Source: a virus | DNA: 45,826 nucleotides | Reading direction: 5' to 3' (one strand) | IMG/VR virus record: IMGVR_UViG_3300031365_000002 | Location: 1 to 45,826 of that record | Part shown: piece by piece, positions 29,368-38,834 of the stretch | Position numbering within the stretch: position 1 is the first letter of the stretch | Layout: each line of letters starts with the position of its first letter | Translations under genes and position numbers: made by a program | The notes under the pieces: model-generated | The model's input: the letters and a program-made list of their open reading frames with translations, nothing else | Database searches by the model: none | What the model was told of the DNA's origin: nothing

Positions 29368-29985
29368 ATGGATATAGAAAAAAAAACTAAATCCGAATAT
29401 GATAAAAGTCAATATGGCTCAAAGGAACGTAAGAACAAACTTAAAAAAGGTGCTAAGTTTGATTTTAAGTTTATAGAGCCTATTGCAATATTAACTGCTT
29501 TGGGTCTTACTGAAAAAGAAATAGGTATAGTATTTGGAGTTACTGGTTATGCTGTTAAGAAGTGGAAGCAGCGTTATCCAGACCTTAAAGATGCTGTAGC
29601 AGAGATGAAGTCTGTTGCTGCTTCTCATTTGGTAGCTCAAATGGTGCGGTCTGCAACAGGTTATGATTATGAGGAAGAGGATATATCTTATAAGACTATT
29701 AGAAATGAAGAAACTGATAAGTTAGTTGAGATTCAAGTTGGTAGAAAAGTTAAGAAACGACAACAGCCTGGAAATCCTCAACTCGCAATGTTTCTAACGA
29801 CTAACCTTTTGCCAGACCAATTTAAGAATAGATTTGAGTTGACGAAACGAGAGAGTAAAGTGAATATAAATCTCGCATTAACAGGAAAAGAAATTCGTGA
29901 ATTTTCAGGTCGTTTGTTAGATGTAGCAGATGAGGTTGATTCAGATAGAAAACAAGTTGAAAGTAAAGTTATAGAAAATGAATAA
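29368..29985 (+). CDS. terS: Terminase small subunit
   Basis: 205 residues from ATG 29368 (GTG starts at 29329 or 29341 are possible but sit in the SD hairpin). KEIGIVFGVTGYAVKKWKQR is a helix-turn-helix typical of DNA-recognising small terminase subunits; the middle is helical (KSVAASHLVAQMVRSATGYD) and a KKRQQPGNPQLAMFLTTNLL segment is family-like. It recognises the packaging site and loads the large subunit. Overlaps the large subunit gene by eight bases. Confidence 0.75.
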   Translation: MDIEKKTKSEYDKSQYGSKERKNKLKKGAKFDFKFIEPIAILTALGLTEKEIGIVFGVTGYAVKKWKQRYPDLKDAVAEMKSVAASHLVAQMVRSATGYDYEEEDISYKTIRNEETDKLVEIQVGRKVKKRQQPGNPQLAMFLTTNLLPDQFKNRFELTKRESKVNINLALTGKEIREFSGRLLDVADEVDSDRKQVESKVIENE

Positions 29986-31987
29986 AATTTTTGATACGCC
30001 TGAAGCATTAGAAAACGCATATCCTAAAACTCTGAAAGAGAATATATTATATAGAATAAAGTTGCACGAGCAATTGGCAAAAGATAAAGGTTTGCAGACA
30101 CAATTTATTTCGCTTTGTTTGGCAAATCCTGCATTATTTTTTGACTTAGTTTTTTGGACTAACGACCCTCGGAGAAAACCAGGCTATAGAAATTATCCTT
30201 TTATTCTTCGTCCGCAGCAAAGAGTGGTTGTTAGAGATTTAAAAGATTGTATTGATAATGGAAAAGATTTGGCAATAAATAAAAGTCGTGATGAAGGTGC
30301 TACTGAGCTTGTAACTAAATTTTATGTTTTGTATTTTCTTTTTATTCCTGAATCTCAGTTTTTGATGGGTTCTCGAAAAGAGGAATATGTAGATAAGACT
30401 GGAGATTTTAAAACTCTTTTTGCAAAAGTTGACCACGCTATGAAACATCTTCCGGCGTGGCTAAGGGCAACTTTAAATACAGATAGTTTTCAAAGGAATC
30501 ATTTACATATTGGTAATTTTGATATTAGTTCAGCAATTGACGGCGAAGCTACGAATGAGAACTTTGGTGCTGGTGGTAGAACAACCTCTACGTTTCTTGA
30601 TGAATTTGGACGAGTTGAAAAGGGTTTGGCTCAGTCAATTAAAGATTCGATAAATGATGTAACTGATTGTGTTATTTATGGTTCTACGCATTGGTTTGGA
30701 ACTTCTCATCCGTTTAATAAAGTAGTTAAAGACAAAACGGTAAAGACAGTTTCTTTACCCTGGTATAAAAATCCTGAGAAAAATAAAGGACTATATACTT
30801 CGCCTGACTACAATGTAATTGAAATTATTGATATTGATTACTATAGAAAAGCTTGTCCAGAAGTATTTAACAAAATTGAAGTTAATAAGTCTTTTAAACT
30901 AAGTGAGTTAGAGAACTCTTTGTTATCTTTGTCAGATAACTTAACGATAAAAAATATTCGATTTATAGCAGATGCTTGTGAACAAATCGCTGGAGATTTA
31001 AGAAGTCCCTGGCACGATACTCAGGAAGCAAAACGAACTAAAAGAGATTTGAATCAAAATATTTGGATGAATCCTGTGGGTGCATCTGATATGTATTTTG
31101 ATGTTGTAATAAATGAACGTATACGAAATTCCTTTGTTAGAGAACCAAAATATAAAGGTGAAGTTGATTTTGTTATTAATAAACATAAGTTTATTGTTGA
31201 TTTTAAACAGAATAAAGGTAAAAAGAGGTTGTCGTGGTGGGGGGAGTTAGAGGAAGATAAATTTGGTAAACTTCGCCCATCTCAGAAATATAATTATATT
31301 GTAGGTTGTGATATTTCATTAGGTGTAGGAACTTCTAATTCTGTTGCTGCTATTTGTAATGTTGATACTGGAGAGTTAGATGGTATGTGGGCTTGTGCTG
31401 ACACTACTCCTGAAGATTTTGCAGACAAAGTTGTTGCAATTTGCCATTGGATTGGTGGTAATTATGGAACTCCATTTTTAATTTGGGAAAATAATGGTGG
31501 ACACGGAATAAACTTTGGTAGACGGGTTTTGAAACGTGGTTACTCTTTTGTTTATATTAATAAAACTGAAGATGCAAGAACTCGTAAAAGACGTAATAAA
31601 TATGGATGGACGAGTAGTCGAAACACTAAAGATGATGTATTAACAAGTTTGTCTATCGCCTTGAGAGAAGGACTTAAAAATAACCCATCAAATACATTTA
31701 TTCGTATTTTTGATGAAAATTTAGTTGGAGAACTGGATGATTATATTTATTATGATTCCAGCGAAATTGGTTGTTCTGAACATCAGGATTTATCAACGGG
31801 GGCAAGGGCAAGACACGGAGATAGAGTTGTTGCTACCTCTTTGTGTGTTTTAGGTATGAAAGACCAGCCAAAGGCTGCTATGAAGGCTCGTATTAACTAT
31901 CCTAAGGAATCATTCGGCCACAGGTATCAGCAATGGAAAAAGAAACAAGATGAAAATAAGAGAAAATATCGGACATATAGGTATTGA
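29978..31987 (+). CDS. terL: Terminase large subunit
   Basis: 669 residues. Packaging ATPase: deviant Walker A NKSRDEGATE (101-110), Walker B TSTFLDEFGRVE (204-215) with catalytic Glu 209. Nuclease: VGCDISLGVG (Asp 445), a central acidic WENNGGHG segment and HGDRV near the C-terminus (Asp 615). It pumps DNA into proheads and cuts concatemers. A roughly 100-residue stretch between the two domains (about 275-370) is longer than usual. ATGA-type overlaps join it to terS and the portal gene. Confidence 0.9.
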   Translation: MNKIFDTPEALENAYPKTLKENILYRIKLHEQLAKDKGLQTQFISLCLANPALFFDLVFWTNDPRRKPGYRNYPFILRPQQRVVVRDLKDCIDNGKDLAINKSRDEGATELVTKFYVLYFLFIPESQFLMGSRKEEYVDKTGDFKTLFAKVDHAMKHLPAWLRATLNTDSFQRNHLHIGNFDISSAIDGEATNENFGAGGRTTSTFLDEFGRVEKGLAQSIKDSINDVTDCVIYGSTHWFGTSHPFNKVVKDKTVKTVSLPWYKNPEKNKGLYTSPDYNVIEIIDIDYYRKACPEVFNKIEVNKSFKLSELENSLLSLSDNLTIKNIRFIADACEQIAGDLRSPWHDTQEAKRTKRDLNQNIWMNPVGASDMYFDVVINERIRNSFVREPKYKGEVDFVINKHKFIVDFKQNKGKKRLSWWGELEEDKFGKLRPSQKYNYIVGCDISLGVGTSNSVAAICNVDTGELDGMWACADTTPEDFADKVVAICHWIGGNYGTPFLIWENNGGHGINFGRRVLKRGYSFVYINKTEDARTRKRRNKYGWTSSRNTKDDVLTSLSIALREGLKNNPSNTFIRIFDENLVGELDDYIYYDSSEIGCSEHQDLSTGARARHGDRVVATSLCVLGMKDQPKAAMKARINYPKESFGHRYQQWKKKQDENKRKYRTYRY

Positions 31988-33750
31988 ATATGGCAGAAAA
32001 TAGAAATCAAAAAGACGTTCACTTTAAGTTTCCAGTGCGATTACAAAAAATGGTTAAACTTTGGACTTCATTAGTAGAAGAACCTTTGAGGAAACGTCAT
32101 AAACTTTTGAAGGCTTTAGCTTCTGGATTTTATGATGAAGGGTATACTCGAAATCATACGTTGAATTTAATAGATAGGGGGGTTAGTACATTAGTACCTT
32201 ATCTTGTTGAAGGTAATCCGAAAGTTTTGGTAGAGACTAAAATACCTCGATTACGACCATTTTCATTTACTACACAGTTAGCAATGAATTATTTTATTGA
32301 GAAAATGAAATTGGCTCAAAATGTTCTTATTCCTGCTGCACTTAATTCTATGTTTGGTATGGCAGTTGTAAGGACTTCTCTTGAATGGTCAAGAAATGTA
32401 ACATTAAAAGATGAAACTTATCGTATTGGAACTCCGAAAGCAATTTTAATTGATGATTCAAATTATATTGGCGACCCTGCTGCAAAAAGAATAGAAGATT
32501 TTCAGCTTGAAGGTGATATTTATCAGTTACCTACTGAATATGCAAAAGAATTTTTTGGTGCAAAATATGCTGACTATATAAAATCTGATTATGAATTAAA
32601 ATGGGATATTTCTCCGAGAGATATTAGTGCCAGCAGAGCAGATAGAAAATTGTATTCATTGCGTGAATATACTACATTTATAGATTTATATTTATATGAT
32701 GAAGATGTTGTTGTAACAATAATGCCTGAAGGTAGAAAAGCAGTAATTTTAAAAACTGTTGAAAATGAATTTAATGATAGTCCGTATGATAAATTATTTT
32801 ATAAGAATTTTCCTGAGCAACCATATCCAATTCCTCCAGCTTGGAATTGGAATGATATAGATACTACTATAAATATTTTAGTTGATAAAATGAAAGAACA
32901 GGCTGAAGCACAGAAGAAAATTTTAATGTATGAGGGTTTGGCTGAAAAGGATGCAGAAAGAATAAGAACTGCTGCTAATAATTCTGTTATACGAGTTGAT
33001 AATATACAAGCTGTAAAGGCTGAAGAATTTGGTGGAGTTAGTCCAGAAAATTATCAATATGTTTCATATATAGAGAATCAATTTACCAAACAGGGGGGCA
33101 CGCCAGATGTTCTTGCAGGTCGTGGAGCACAAGCACCTACACTTGGTCAGGAACAAATGGTATATGCTAATGCTTCAAGAATAGTCAATAATATGGTAAC
33201 TTGTTTTAAGGATTTTACAACTTCTATTGTAAAAAAATTAGCTTGGGGTTTTTGGACTGACCCGACTGTGTATGTTCCTTTGGTAAAGGAAATTCCAGGA
33301 GTTGCTACTATTCCTGTGGAATTTGCAAATGCCGAAGAAGTCGGGGATTTCTATGATTTTGCATTTGATATAATTCCTTATTCTACGCAGCGAGGTAATC
33401 CTGAGCAGAAATTCCAGAAAATGATGATGTTTCTTACTCAATGGATTCTTCCGACTATGCAACTTTCTGCTGCACAAGGTTCGTCTCTTGATATAAATGA
33501 AGTAAATAAAATATTAGCAGGTTATCTTGGTTTGGATAATTTTAATCAGTGGTATCTTCCAGCCATACCATCGTCTGGAGATTTGTCCGGCGTAGATTAC
33601 AAGATGCTTCCTTTAGGAAACAAATCTCAGGGTAATGATAGTATGGGAGCAACAGAAGGTTCTAAGATGGCCAATATGTTTGGTCAGCAGGCAAGAGCAG
33701 GTGGTGAATCAAGCCCTGACCAACAAACCGGCCAGAAAAGGGTAATATGA
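31984..33750 (+). CDS. Portal protein
   Basis: 588 residues directly after terL. Long, mixed protein with helical stem candidates (IDTTINILVDKMKEQAEAQK) and GTPDVLAGRGAQAPTLGQEQ, the PD-x-GR.....ATG-like segment seen in podovirus portals. It forms the dodecameric ring at the capsid vertex where the terminase docks. Gln/Ser-rich C-terminus. Confidence 0.8.
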   Translation: MNMAENRNQKDVHFKFPVRLQKMVKLWTSLVEEPLRKRHKLLKALASGFYDEGYTRNHTLNLIDRGVSTLVPYLVEGNPKVLVETKIPRLRPFSFTTQLAMNYFIEKMKLAQNVLIPAALNSMFGMAVVRTSLEWSRNVTLKDETYRIGTPKAILIDDSNYIGDPAAKRIEDFQLEGDIYQLPTEYAKEFFGAKYADYIKSDYELKWDISPRDISASRADRKLYSLREYTTFIDLYLYDEDVVVTIMPEGRKAVILKTVENEFNDSPYDKLFYKNFPEQPYPIPPAWNWNDIDTTINILVDKMKEQAEAQKKILMYEGLAEKDAERIRTAANNSVIRVDNIQAVKAEEFGGVSPENYQYVSYIENQFTKQGGTPDVLAGRGAQAPTLGQEQMVYANASRIVNNMVTCFKDFTTSIVKKLAWGFWTDPTVYVPLVKEIPGVATIPVEFANAEEVGDFYDFAFDIIPYSTQRGNPEQKFQKMMMFLTQWILPTMQLSAAQGSSLDINEVNKILAGYLGLDNFNQWYLPAIPSSGDLSGVDYKMLPLGNKSQGNDSMGATEGSKMANMFGQQARAGGESSPDQQTGQKRVI

Positions 33751-34469
33751 TTAGAAAATTCTTAGAGAGAATATTGTGTTCAATTATTATAGTGATGATT
33801 TTTGTATTTGGGATACACTATTCTGCCCCAAGACAACCTGTATTTATTTATCCGAACATTGAAAATAATTTGAAAACAATTGTTGATGAAGTTCAGAGAG
33901 CTACTGTATATATTGAAACAGATTTTTGGACTGGTTCTGGAGTTTTAATAGATAAAGAACGTGGAATTATTTTAACTGCTGGACATATTGTAGAGGATTG
34001 TAATTTTTTCAGGATTGAATTTAATAATGAAGCGGTAATATTTTCATTGGAATCTTATGAGGAAAAAGGCGTTGATGTTGGATTTATTAAAGTTGACCCA
34101 AATGATGTAAGTCATTTGAAAGAATTGAAGTTTGCAAATGATTATAATATTGGAGATGATGTTTATATTTGTGGATGTCCTTTTGGGAGAGAATTGGCAT
34201 ATTCTGTAACTTTTGGTAAAATTTCAGGAATAAAGAGAAATATTCCATTTTTCGGTAGAACTTTAATGATTCAGAGTGATGCTCAAGCCTGGCCTGGAAA
34301 TTCTGGTGGGCCAGTTGTTAATACTGAAGGAGAAGTTGTTGGTATTTTAGTTGGTGGTTATTCAAGATTTGATGGGTTGTCTTTAATAATATCTGTTGAT
34401 GCTTGTAGATTGAGTTTAGCAAAATATTTGGCTCGGTTAGATTTAGAAAGAATAATGGTGGAGAATTAA
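33747..34469 (+). CDS. Membrane-anchored trypsin-like serine protease
   Basis: 240 residues. Residues 11-23 (CSIIIVMIFVFGI) form an N-terminal membrane helix or uncleaved signal. The chymotrypsin/HtrA fold follows with the full triad: His 80 in LTAGHIV, Asp 110 in GVDVGFIKV, Ser 186 in GNSGGPVV. No PDZ domain. Encoded between portal and scaffold/capsid genes, the usual place of a prohead protease, but a membrane-anchored HtrA-type enzyme would be unusual for that job. It may instead cut an envelope or host protein. Starts by ATGA overlap with the portal gene. Confidence 0.8.
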   Translation: MIRKFLERILCSIIIVMIFVFGIHYSAPRQPVFIYPNIENNLKTIVDEVQRATVYIETDFWTGSGVLIDKERGIILTAGHIVEDCNFFRIEFNNEAVIFSLESYEEKGVDVGFIKVDPNDVSHLKELKFANDYNIGDDVYICGCPFGRELAYSVTFGKISGIKRNIPFFGRTLMIQSDAQAWPGNSGGPVVNTEGEVVGILVGGYSRFDGLSLIISVDACRLSLAKYLARLDLERIMVEN

Positions 34470-34470
34470 T

Positions 34471-34656
34471 ATGCCTGCTGTTAGTAAATCACAAAGGCGA
34501 TTAGCTGCAATTGCAAAACATCATCCTGGAAAATTATATAAGAGAAATAGAGGTGTTTTGAAAATGTCTCAGAAGCAACTTGGACATTATGCCGGAACAT
34601 CTGAGAAAAAATTACCAAAGAAAAAAAGTAAATTATACAAACAGAAGGGTAAATAA
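34471..34656 (+). CDS. Small basic DUF3008-like protein
   Basis: 61 residues, strongly basic. AVSKSQRRLAAIAKHHPGKL near the start matches the small DUF3008-type phage proteins (PAKSKAQQRL...); ends KKKSKLYKQKGK. Possibly a DNA-binding or internal head protein. Stop overlaps the next ATG (TAATG). Confidence 0.55.
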   Translation: MPAVSKSQRRLAAIAKHHPGKLYKRNRGVLKMSQKQLGHYAGTSEKKLPKKKSKLYKQKGK

Positions 34657-34781
34657 TGTCTAAAGTTTGTGATGGTAAAAGTAAAATTCGTAGCAAAGGT
34701 CAAGGTAGAGGTTTAGGCATAGGAAAAGGAAAAGGCCCTTTGAATAAAAGTGGGAGATTATATAAAAGGAAGGGTAAATAA
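34656..34781 (+). CDS. Small Gly/Lys-rich basic protein
   Basis: 41 residues: SKVCDGKSKIRSKGQGRGLG, then IGKGKGPLNKSGRLYKRKG. Shares the KSGRLYKRKGK-type C-terminus with its upstream neighbour (KSKLYKQKGK). Coupled by TAATG at both ends, which supports translation. Probably a head-internal basic protein. Confidence 0.55.
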   Translation: MSKVCDGKSKIRSKGQGRGLGIGKGKGPLNKSGRLYKRKGK

Positions 34782-35185
34782 TGGGTGCGAGTGTGAGTGT
34801 TGAACTAAAAATAACTGTTTCTGGTTTAACAAATCAAGATAATGATATTATTTATAAATTTACTCACGGAGATACTCCGGCAGAATTTTATCATCAATAC
34901 GCTGTTATTGGAAATAGTGCTGCTGATTTGAAAATAGGGGATATTGATGAACAGAAATTGCGTGGAGTATTGATTATTGCTAAATCTGGAAATGTTGGTA
35001 TTTTGGTTAATGATGATGGGACGGGAACTCCTTCTTTAACAGAAGGTAATCAAGTTTTAGTAGCTGGTGAAGCTTGTTATATAAATTTATCTGGTAGCAT
35101 AGGTGGATTAGAAGATACAAATGTTATTAGAATTATAGGTTCTGTTGCTACTGCTGCAATTGAATATTTTTGTTGGGGTGAATAG
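34781..35185 (+). CDS. Beta-rich virion protein
   Basis: 134 residues of alternating hydrophobic strands (GVLIIAKSGNVGILVNDDGT, LVAGEACYINLSGSIGG). Comparable in style to small decoration or head-fibre-type proteins. Also similar in feel to 41221-41532 and 41543-41866. Function inferred from position. Confidence 0.6.
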   Translation: MGASVSVELKITVSGLTNQDNDIIYKFTHGDTPAEFYHQYAVIGNSAADLKIGDIDEQKLRGVLIIAKSGNVGILVNDDGTGTPSLTEGNQVLVAGEACYINLSGSIGGLEDTNVIRIIGSVATAAIEYFCWGE

Positions 35186-35370
35186 TGGAAGATAAAGATT
35201 TTGAAAAACTTCTTGATGGATTGATTGGAAAATTTTACCCTATAAAAAGTGGAGTTGAATATAAGCAGATGAAAACAATTCAAGATAAAATTGATTGTCT
35301 TGGGGTTTGTATTGAGTATATCTTGCTCGATAATGAAAGTATGAATCGGGAATTGAAAGCCAAGAAATGA
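35185..35370 (+). CDS. Small helical protein
   Basis: 61 residues: EDKDFEKLLDGLIGKFYPIK then CLGVCIEYILLDNESMNREL. Helical and acidic; GTG start on the last base of the previous stop. Possibly an assembly factor. Confidence 0.5.
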   Translation: MEDKDFEKLLDGLIGKFYPIKSGVEYKQMKTIQDKIDCLGVCIEYILLDNESMNRELKAKK

Positions 35371-35714
35371 TAAAAGAGTATACTTGTACAAGTTGTGGTT
35401 ATTATAAAGAATTTAAATTGAAAGAGAAAACACCAACACCCTGTCCCGAATGTGGGAGTAAGAGTTGTAGGATTGTATTTAGAGATGGGACTAAAATTAA
35501 AAGTAGACAGTGTAATATAGATAGTCAGATGGTAGAGAATCCTCGGTGGTCTTGGTCAATGGGGATTAATGTTGATAAAATTCCAGAAATGAAAAAGAGA
35601 TTTCCCGATAGAGAATACCATCCAAAGACAGGTCAATTATTAGTTAAGAGCAGACATCATAAAAAAAAGTTGATGAAAGAACACGGGATGGTTGAATACG
35701 AAACAAAAAGATAG
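35367..35714 (+). CDS. FmdB-like zinc-ribbon protein
   Basis: 115 residues. CTSCGYYKE (8-16) and CPECGSKSCRIVF (27-39) form a zinc ribbon of the type found in FmdB-family regulators. The C-terminal half is basic (KSRHHKKKLMKEHGM), with VDKIPEMKKRFPDREYHPKTG as a family-like middle. Often found in phage head modules near portal and capsid genes; role unknown. Confidence 0.65.
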   Translation: MIKEYTCTSCGYYKEFKLKEKTPTPCPECGSKSCRIVFRDGTKIKSRQCNIDSQMVENPRWSWSMGINVDKIPEMKKRFPDREYHPKTGQLLVKSRHHKKKLMKEHGMVEYETKR

Positions 35715-35724
35715 GAGAATAGAA

Positions 35725-36012
35725 ATGCCAAAGCACAAAAAATTTATTAATGAGAGGGTTTGTGATGGTTGTGGTTGTAATTTTTTACCTGAAAAAGGTT
35801 ATGAAAAAGTGCAGGTAAAATGTTTAGGTTGTGCTGAGTTGCCTGAGTTGCCTAAAAACCCTGAATTTCCTAAAGAGGAAAATGTGGCAAAACAGGAAAA
35901 TTCTGAAGATGATTCTGCAAAACATACATATTGTAAGAAGTGTGGTAAAGAGTTTGCTCCTGTTTCGCCTGCAAATAAAATATGTCCAGATTGTCAAGCA
36001 AAAAATAAATAA
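35725..36012 (+). CDS. Two-zinc-ribbon protein
   Basis: 95 residues from ATG 35725 (site AGGAGAATAGAA). Two ribbons: CDGCGCNFLPE with KCLGC, and CKKCGKEFAP with CPDC, joined by an acidic Pro/Glu-rich linker (PELPKNPEFPKEENV). Precedes the scaffold gene; possibly a head assembly factor. Confidence 0.6.
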   Translation: MPKHKKFINERVCDGCGCNFLPEKGYEKVQVKCLGCAELPELPKNPEFPKEENVAKQENSEDDSAKHTYCKKCGKEFAPVSPANKICPDCQAKNK

Positions 36013-36024
36013 TGGAGGTAAGTT

Positions 36025-37080
36025 ATGGCAGATGAAGAAAAAGTTGAAAATTCAGAACAAGTGTCTGAAGTAAAAACAGAGGAAACGAAGGTAGAAAAGC
36101 CAGAAATACATTCTTCTGGTCTCTCTATGAATAAACCATCTGATGGTATTCTGGGTAAAATAAGTAATTTGTTTAGAGGTAAAGAGACTAAAGAAACGGA
36201 GGAAGTAGAAACCGAAAAAGCTGATGAGGAAAAAACTGAACCAGATTTAACAGAGAAAACGTTAGAGACTGAGGTCAAAGATGGCGAAACTGAGGAAGTC
36301 GATTCTGATAAATATGAGGAAATTGACCCTCAACTTGTTGATGCTGGTAGACGGTTTGGATTAAGCGATGATGAAATCGTGAAATATTCGGAAAATGACC
36401 CTCTTTATCTTCGTAAAATAATGGATTATTTAAATGAAGATGAGAGTGTTGAAACAAAGCCTGTTGATGGAGCAGAAAAAGGGGTTAAGGATGACCCAAA
36501 GGCTTTGAAGATTGATGATTTGGTTGAATCATTATCAGAGGACGAGGAGGAACAGGATAAATTTAAGAAAATTTTATCCCCCTTTGTCGATAAGATGAAC
36601 GCTCTGAGTAATGAGATTAACCAAGTTCAAGGCAATTTAAAGCAATCAGGAGAAGAAAGTAAAGAAGCAAGATTGACAAGCATAGTAAACACAGCAAATG
36701 ATTTTTTTGATAAACACTCTGAAGATTTTCCAGAATTGGAAAAAACGGAGGATTTACCCATAGGACAAAATGGGACTTACTTGAAAAGTTATCCTGCCGT
36801 TAAAAAACGGAGTGAAATCTGGGATGTTGCTGCTGGTTTTGCAAAGTCTGGAATGTCTTTTTCTGTTGCGTTAGATAATGCCTTAAAATGGTATGTTGGT
36901 AAAAATGCTGGTACTGCTGCTGAAACAAAGCTGATTAAGAAGTTGGCGAAACGTCAGGAGAAACTGACTCCTAAGAAGCAAACTAAAGCAACTGTTAAAA
37001 AGTTTGCTAATGAGGACGACCGAAAAGCCGATGTTGTTAAGACAGCTAAGAAGAAAGCGGGGATTTCAGTAGAAGAGTAA
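36025..37080 (+). CDS. Scaffolding protein
   Basis: 351 residues. The N-terminal third is very acidic and repetitive (VKTEETKVEKPEIHSSG, EVETEKADEEKTEPDL), the middle is helical (LVESLSEDEEEQDKFKKILS, SNEINQVQGNLKQSGEE) and the C-terminus is basic (AKRQEKLTPKKQTKATVKKF). This acidic-helical-basic plan directly before the major capsid gene is classical for podovirus scaffolds, whose basic end docks to the capsid protein. Confidence 0.8.
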   Translation: MADEEKVENSEQVSEVKTEETKVEKPEIHSSGLSMNKPSDGILGKISNLFRGKETKETEEVETEKADEEKTEPDLTEKTLETEVKDGETEEVDSDKYEEIDPQLVDAGRRFGLSDDEIVKYSENDPLYLRKIMDYLNEDESVETKPVDGAEKGVKDDPKALKIDDLVESLSEDEEEQDKFKKILSPFVDKMNALSNEINQVQGNLKQSGEESKEARLTSIVNTANDFFDKHSEDFPELEKTEDLPIGQNGTYLKSYPAVKKRSEIWDVAAGFAKSGMSFSVALDNALKWYVGKNAGTAAETKLIKKLAKRQEKLTPKKQTKATVKKFANEDDRKADVVKTAKKKAGISVEE

Positions 37081-37099
37081 AAGTGAGGATGCTTTTACT
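37076..37099 (+). other. Stem-loop between scaffold and capsid genes
   Basis: AGTAAAAG (37076-37083) and CTTTTACT (37092-37099) form a perfect 8-bp stem with loop TGAGGATG; the scaffold stop codon is inside the stem. Possibly an RNA processing or stability hairpin that raises capsid gene expression. Confidence 0.5.
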
Positions 37100-37130
37100 T
37101 TAAGGAGTTTATTTTTGAAAGGATTCAGCG

Positions 37131-38219
37131 ATGGAAAGTATTACAATTGAGCAAGCGACTGATATTCTTCAAGCGACCCTTGAAGATGTCAAGAAAAATA
37201 GCTGTCCTTTGACTTATCTTTATAGCTCCTATAAGTTGTTTAATAGCTTATGGAAAGATAGAGTGAAATCAGAGGGTGGTGATAAGATTGAAAGATTTAT
37301 CACATTAAAAGATGAGGGTAATGCCAAGCACCAGGGAAATTGGGAAAAAGATACTCATAATGTGTTAAATACAGATGAGAATATTATTGTAAATTGGCGG
37401 CGAGCCTCGTCTAATTTCAGTTATAATGTAATTGAAATGGATATGAATAAGGGTAATGCTCAGATTTACAATAAGGTTCAGAATAAGTATAATAATACTT
37501 TACGAGAAATTGTGGATGAGATTTACGACGCTGCTCTTTCAACTCCGACAAGTTCGGCTGATAAGTTAAGTCCTCAAGGACTTCCAGCATACTTGTCTTT
37601 GGGAACTATTGCTACAAGTGGTTGGACAGGTTATAGTGCTCGTTATAATGATGGTAGTACTCCTGGTGGAACTTATAATTCGGGAACTATTGCTTCGAGT
37701 GCAGCGAATAAGTCTCGTTGGGCTTCTTATTATGCAGACCACGCTGGAGATATTGATGATAGTCTTCTGGTTTTGCTTGATAGGGCTTGTCGTAAGTTGG
37801 CTTTTGATGGGCCAGCATTTCCAGAGAAGTTACCTGGGCCTACTTTTAAGTTTAGTCTTTATTCAAACGATAATATCATAGGTTCATTGAATTTGCTTTA
37901 TGCGAAGTCTGATGACCAAATGGGTTATCGTGTGAGTGAGCATTTTCGTTATCCTAATTTTAAGGGTGTTCCGTTTGTTTATGTTGACCAGCTTGATACT
38001 GCAAATGCAAGTTTGTATGGCACTGACCCAATTTATGGCATCAATCACGAACTTATATATCCAGTTGTGTTGAATAATTGGGACTTCAAGATTGGGAAAC
38101 CGAGAAGCAGAGATGAGCAGCACGTTGTTCTGACCGTAGACATTGATGTAGTGTATAACTATATTTGTGAAAATAGAAGGCGAAGTGGATTTTTGCTGTC
38201 CGAACATCCTTCTAACTAA
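37131..38219 (+). CDS. Major capsid protein
   Basis: 362 residues, directly downstream of the scaffold. Contains SITIEQATDILQATLEDVKK, EGGDKIERFITLKDEGNAKH, VEFD-like DGPAFPEKLPGPTFKFSLYS and a FPNFKGVPFVYVDQLDTANA segment near the C-terminus, in line with an HK97-fold capsid protein of P22/T7-like podoviruses. A strong TAAGGAGT site further upstream and the processing hairpin support high expression. Gly/Ser-rich internal loop at about 160-190 (SGTIASSAANKSRW). Confidence 0.8.
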   Translation: MESITIEQATDILQATLEDVKKNSCPLTYLYSSYKLFNSLWKDRVKSEGGDKIERFITLKDEGNAKHQGNWEKDTHNVLNTDENIIVNWRRASSNFSYNVIEMDMNKGNAQIYNKVQNKYNNTLREIVDEIYDAALSTPTSSADKLSPQGLPAYLSLGTIATSGWTGYSARYNDGSTPGGTYNSGTIASSAANKSRWASYYADHAGDIDDSLLVLLDRACRKLAFDGPAFPEKLPGPTFKFSLYSNDNIIGSLNLLYAKSDDQMGYRVSEHFRYPNFKGVPFVYVDQLDTANASLYGTDPIYGINHELIYPVVLNNWDFKIGKPRSRDEQHVVLTVDIDVVYNYICENRRRSGFLLSEHPSN

Positions 38220-38231
38220 GGAGTTACGACA

Positions 38232-38834
38232 ATGACTAAAACTTGTTCCAAGTGTAAAGTTGAGAAAGACAGTTCTTGTTTTCACAAAAGTAAAGCTCAA
38301 CCAGATGGTTTAGCTAACTGGTGTAAAACTTGTGTTTCTCAATTGAATAAACAAAGGACTAAGGAAGGTCATTGGTCTAAGCATTATGCTAAATACAGAG
38401 ATAAGCAACTTGCTGGAAAGAAAGCCTATTATCAGGAACATAGAGAAGCTAAATTAGCTTATCAAAAAGAAAGAAGAAAAAACCCTGAAGTTAAACTTAG
38501 ACATAACTTGGATAAAACTTCAAAAAAGACTGGGTATTCAAAAGATGTTTTGATTGAATTTTACACCGCTCAGTTTGCGAAGCAAAATGGTTGTTGTGCA
38601 ATTTGTGGCAGACACGAAACCGAACTTAATACTCGGTTAGGTATTGACCACGACCACAAAACCAATGAACTTCGTGGACTTCTTTGTTCTGGATGTAATC
38701 TTGGTATTGGCAATCTTAGAGATGATGCTGAAGTATGTCTAAAGGCTTATATGTATTTGAGAAAAGCGAAGGTAGGAAACGTGGGGACGGAACGGAGTTC
38801 TAAAGCCCCAAAATATGATGAGGAGATAACGTAA
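38232..38834 (+). CDS. Endonuclease VII-like HNH nuclease, probable homing gene
   Basis: 200 residues. N-terminal zinc knuckle-like KTCSKCKVEKDSSCFHKS, basic helical middle (YQEHREAKLAYQKERRK) and a C-terminal CCAICG, LGIDHDHKTNELRG, LLCSGCNLGIG block, the recombination endonuclease VII pattern. Such genes are inserted as free-standing homing endonucleases between structural genes. It lies between the capsid and decoration-like genes, 12 bases after the capsid stop. The HNH residues look intact. Confidence 0.85.
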   Translation: MTKTCSKCKVEKDSSCFHKSKAQPDGLANWCKTCVSQLNKQRTKEGHWSKHYAKYRDKQLAGKKAYYQEHREAKLAYQKERRKNPEVKLRHNLDKTSKKTGYSKDVLIEFYTAQFAKQNGCCAICGRHETELNTRLGIDHDHKTNELRGLLCSGCNLGIGNLRDDAEVCLKAYMYLRKAKVGNVGTERSSKAPKYDEEIT

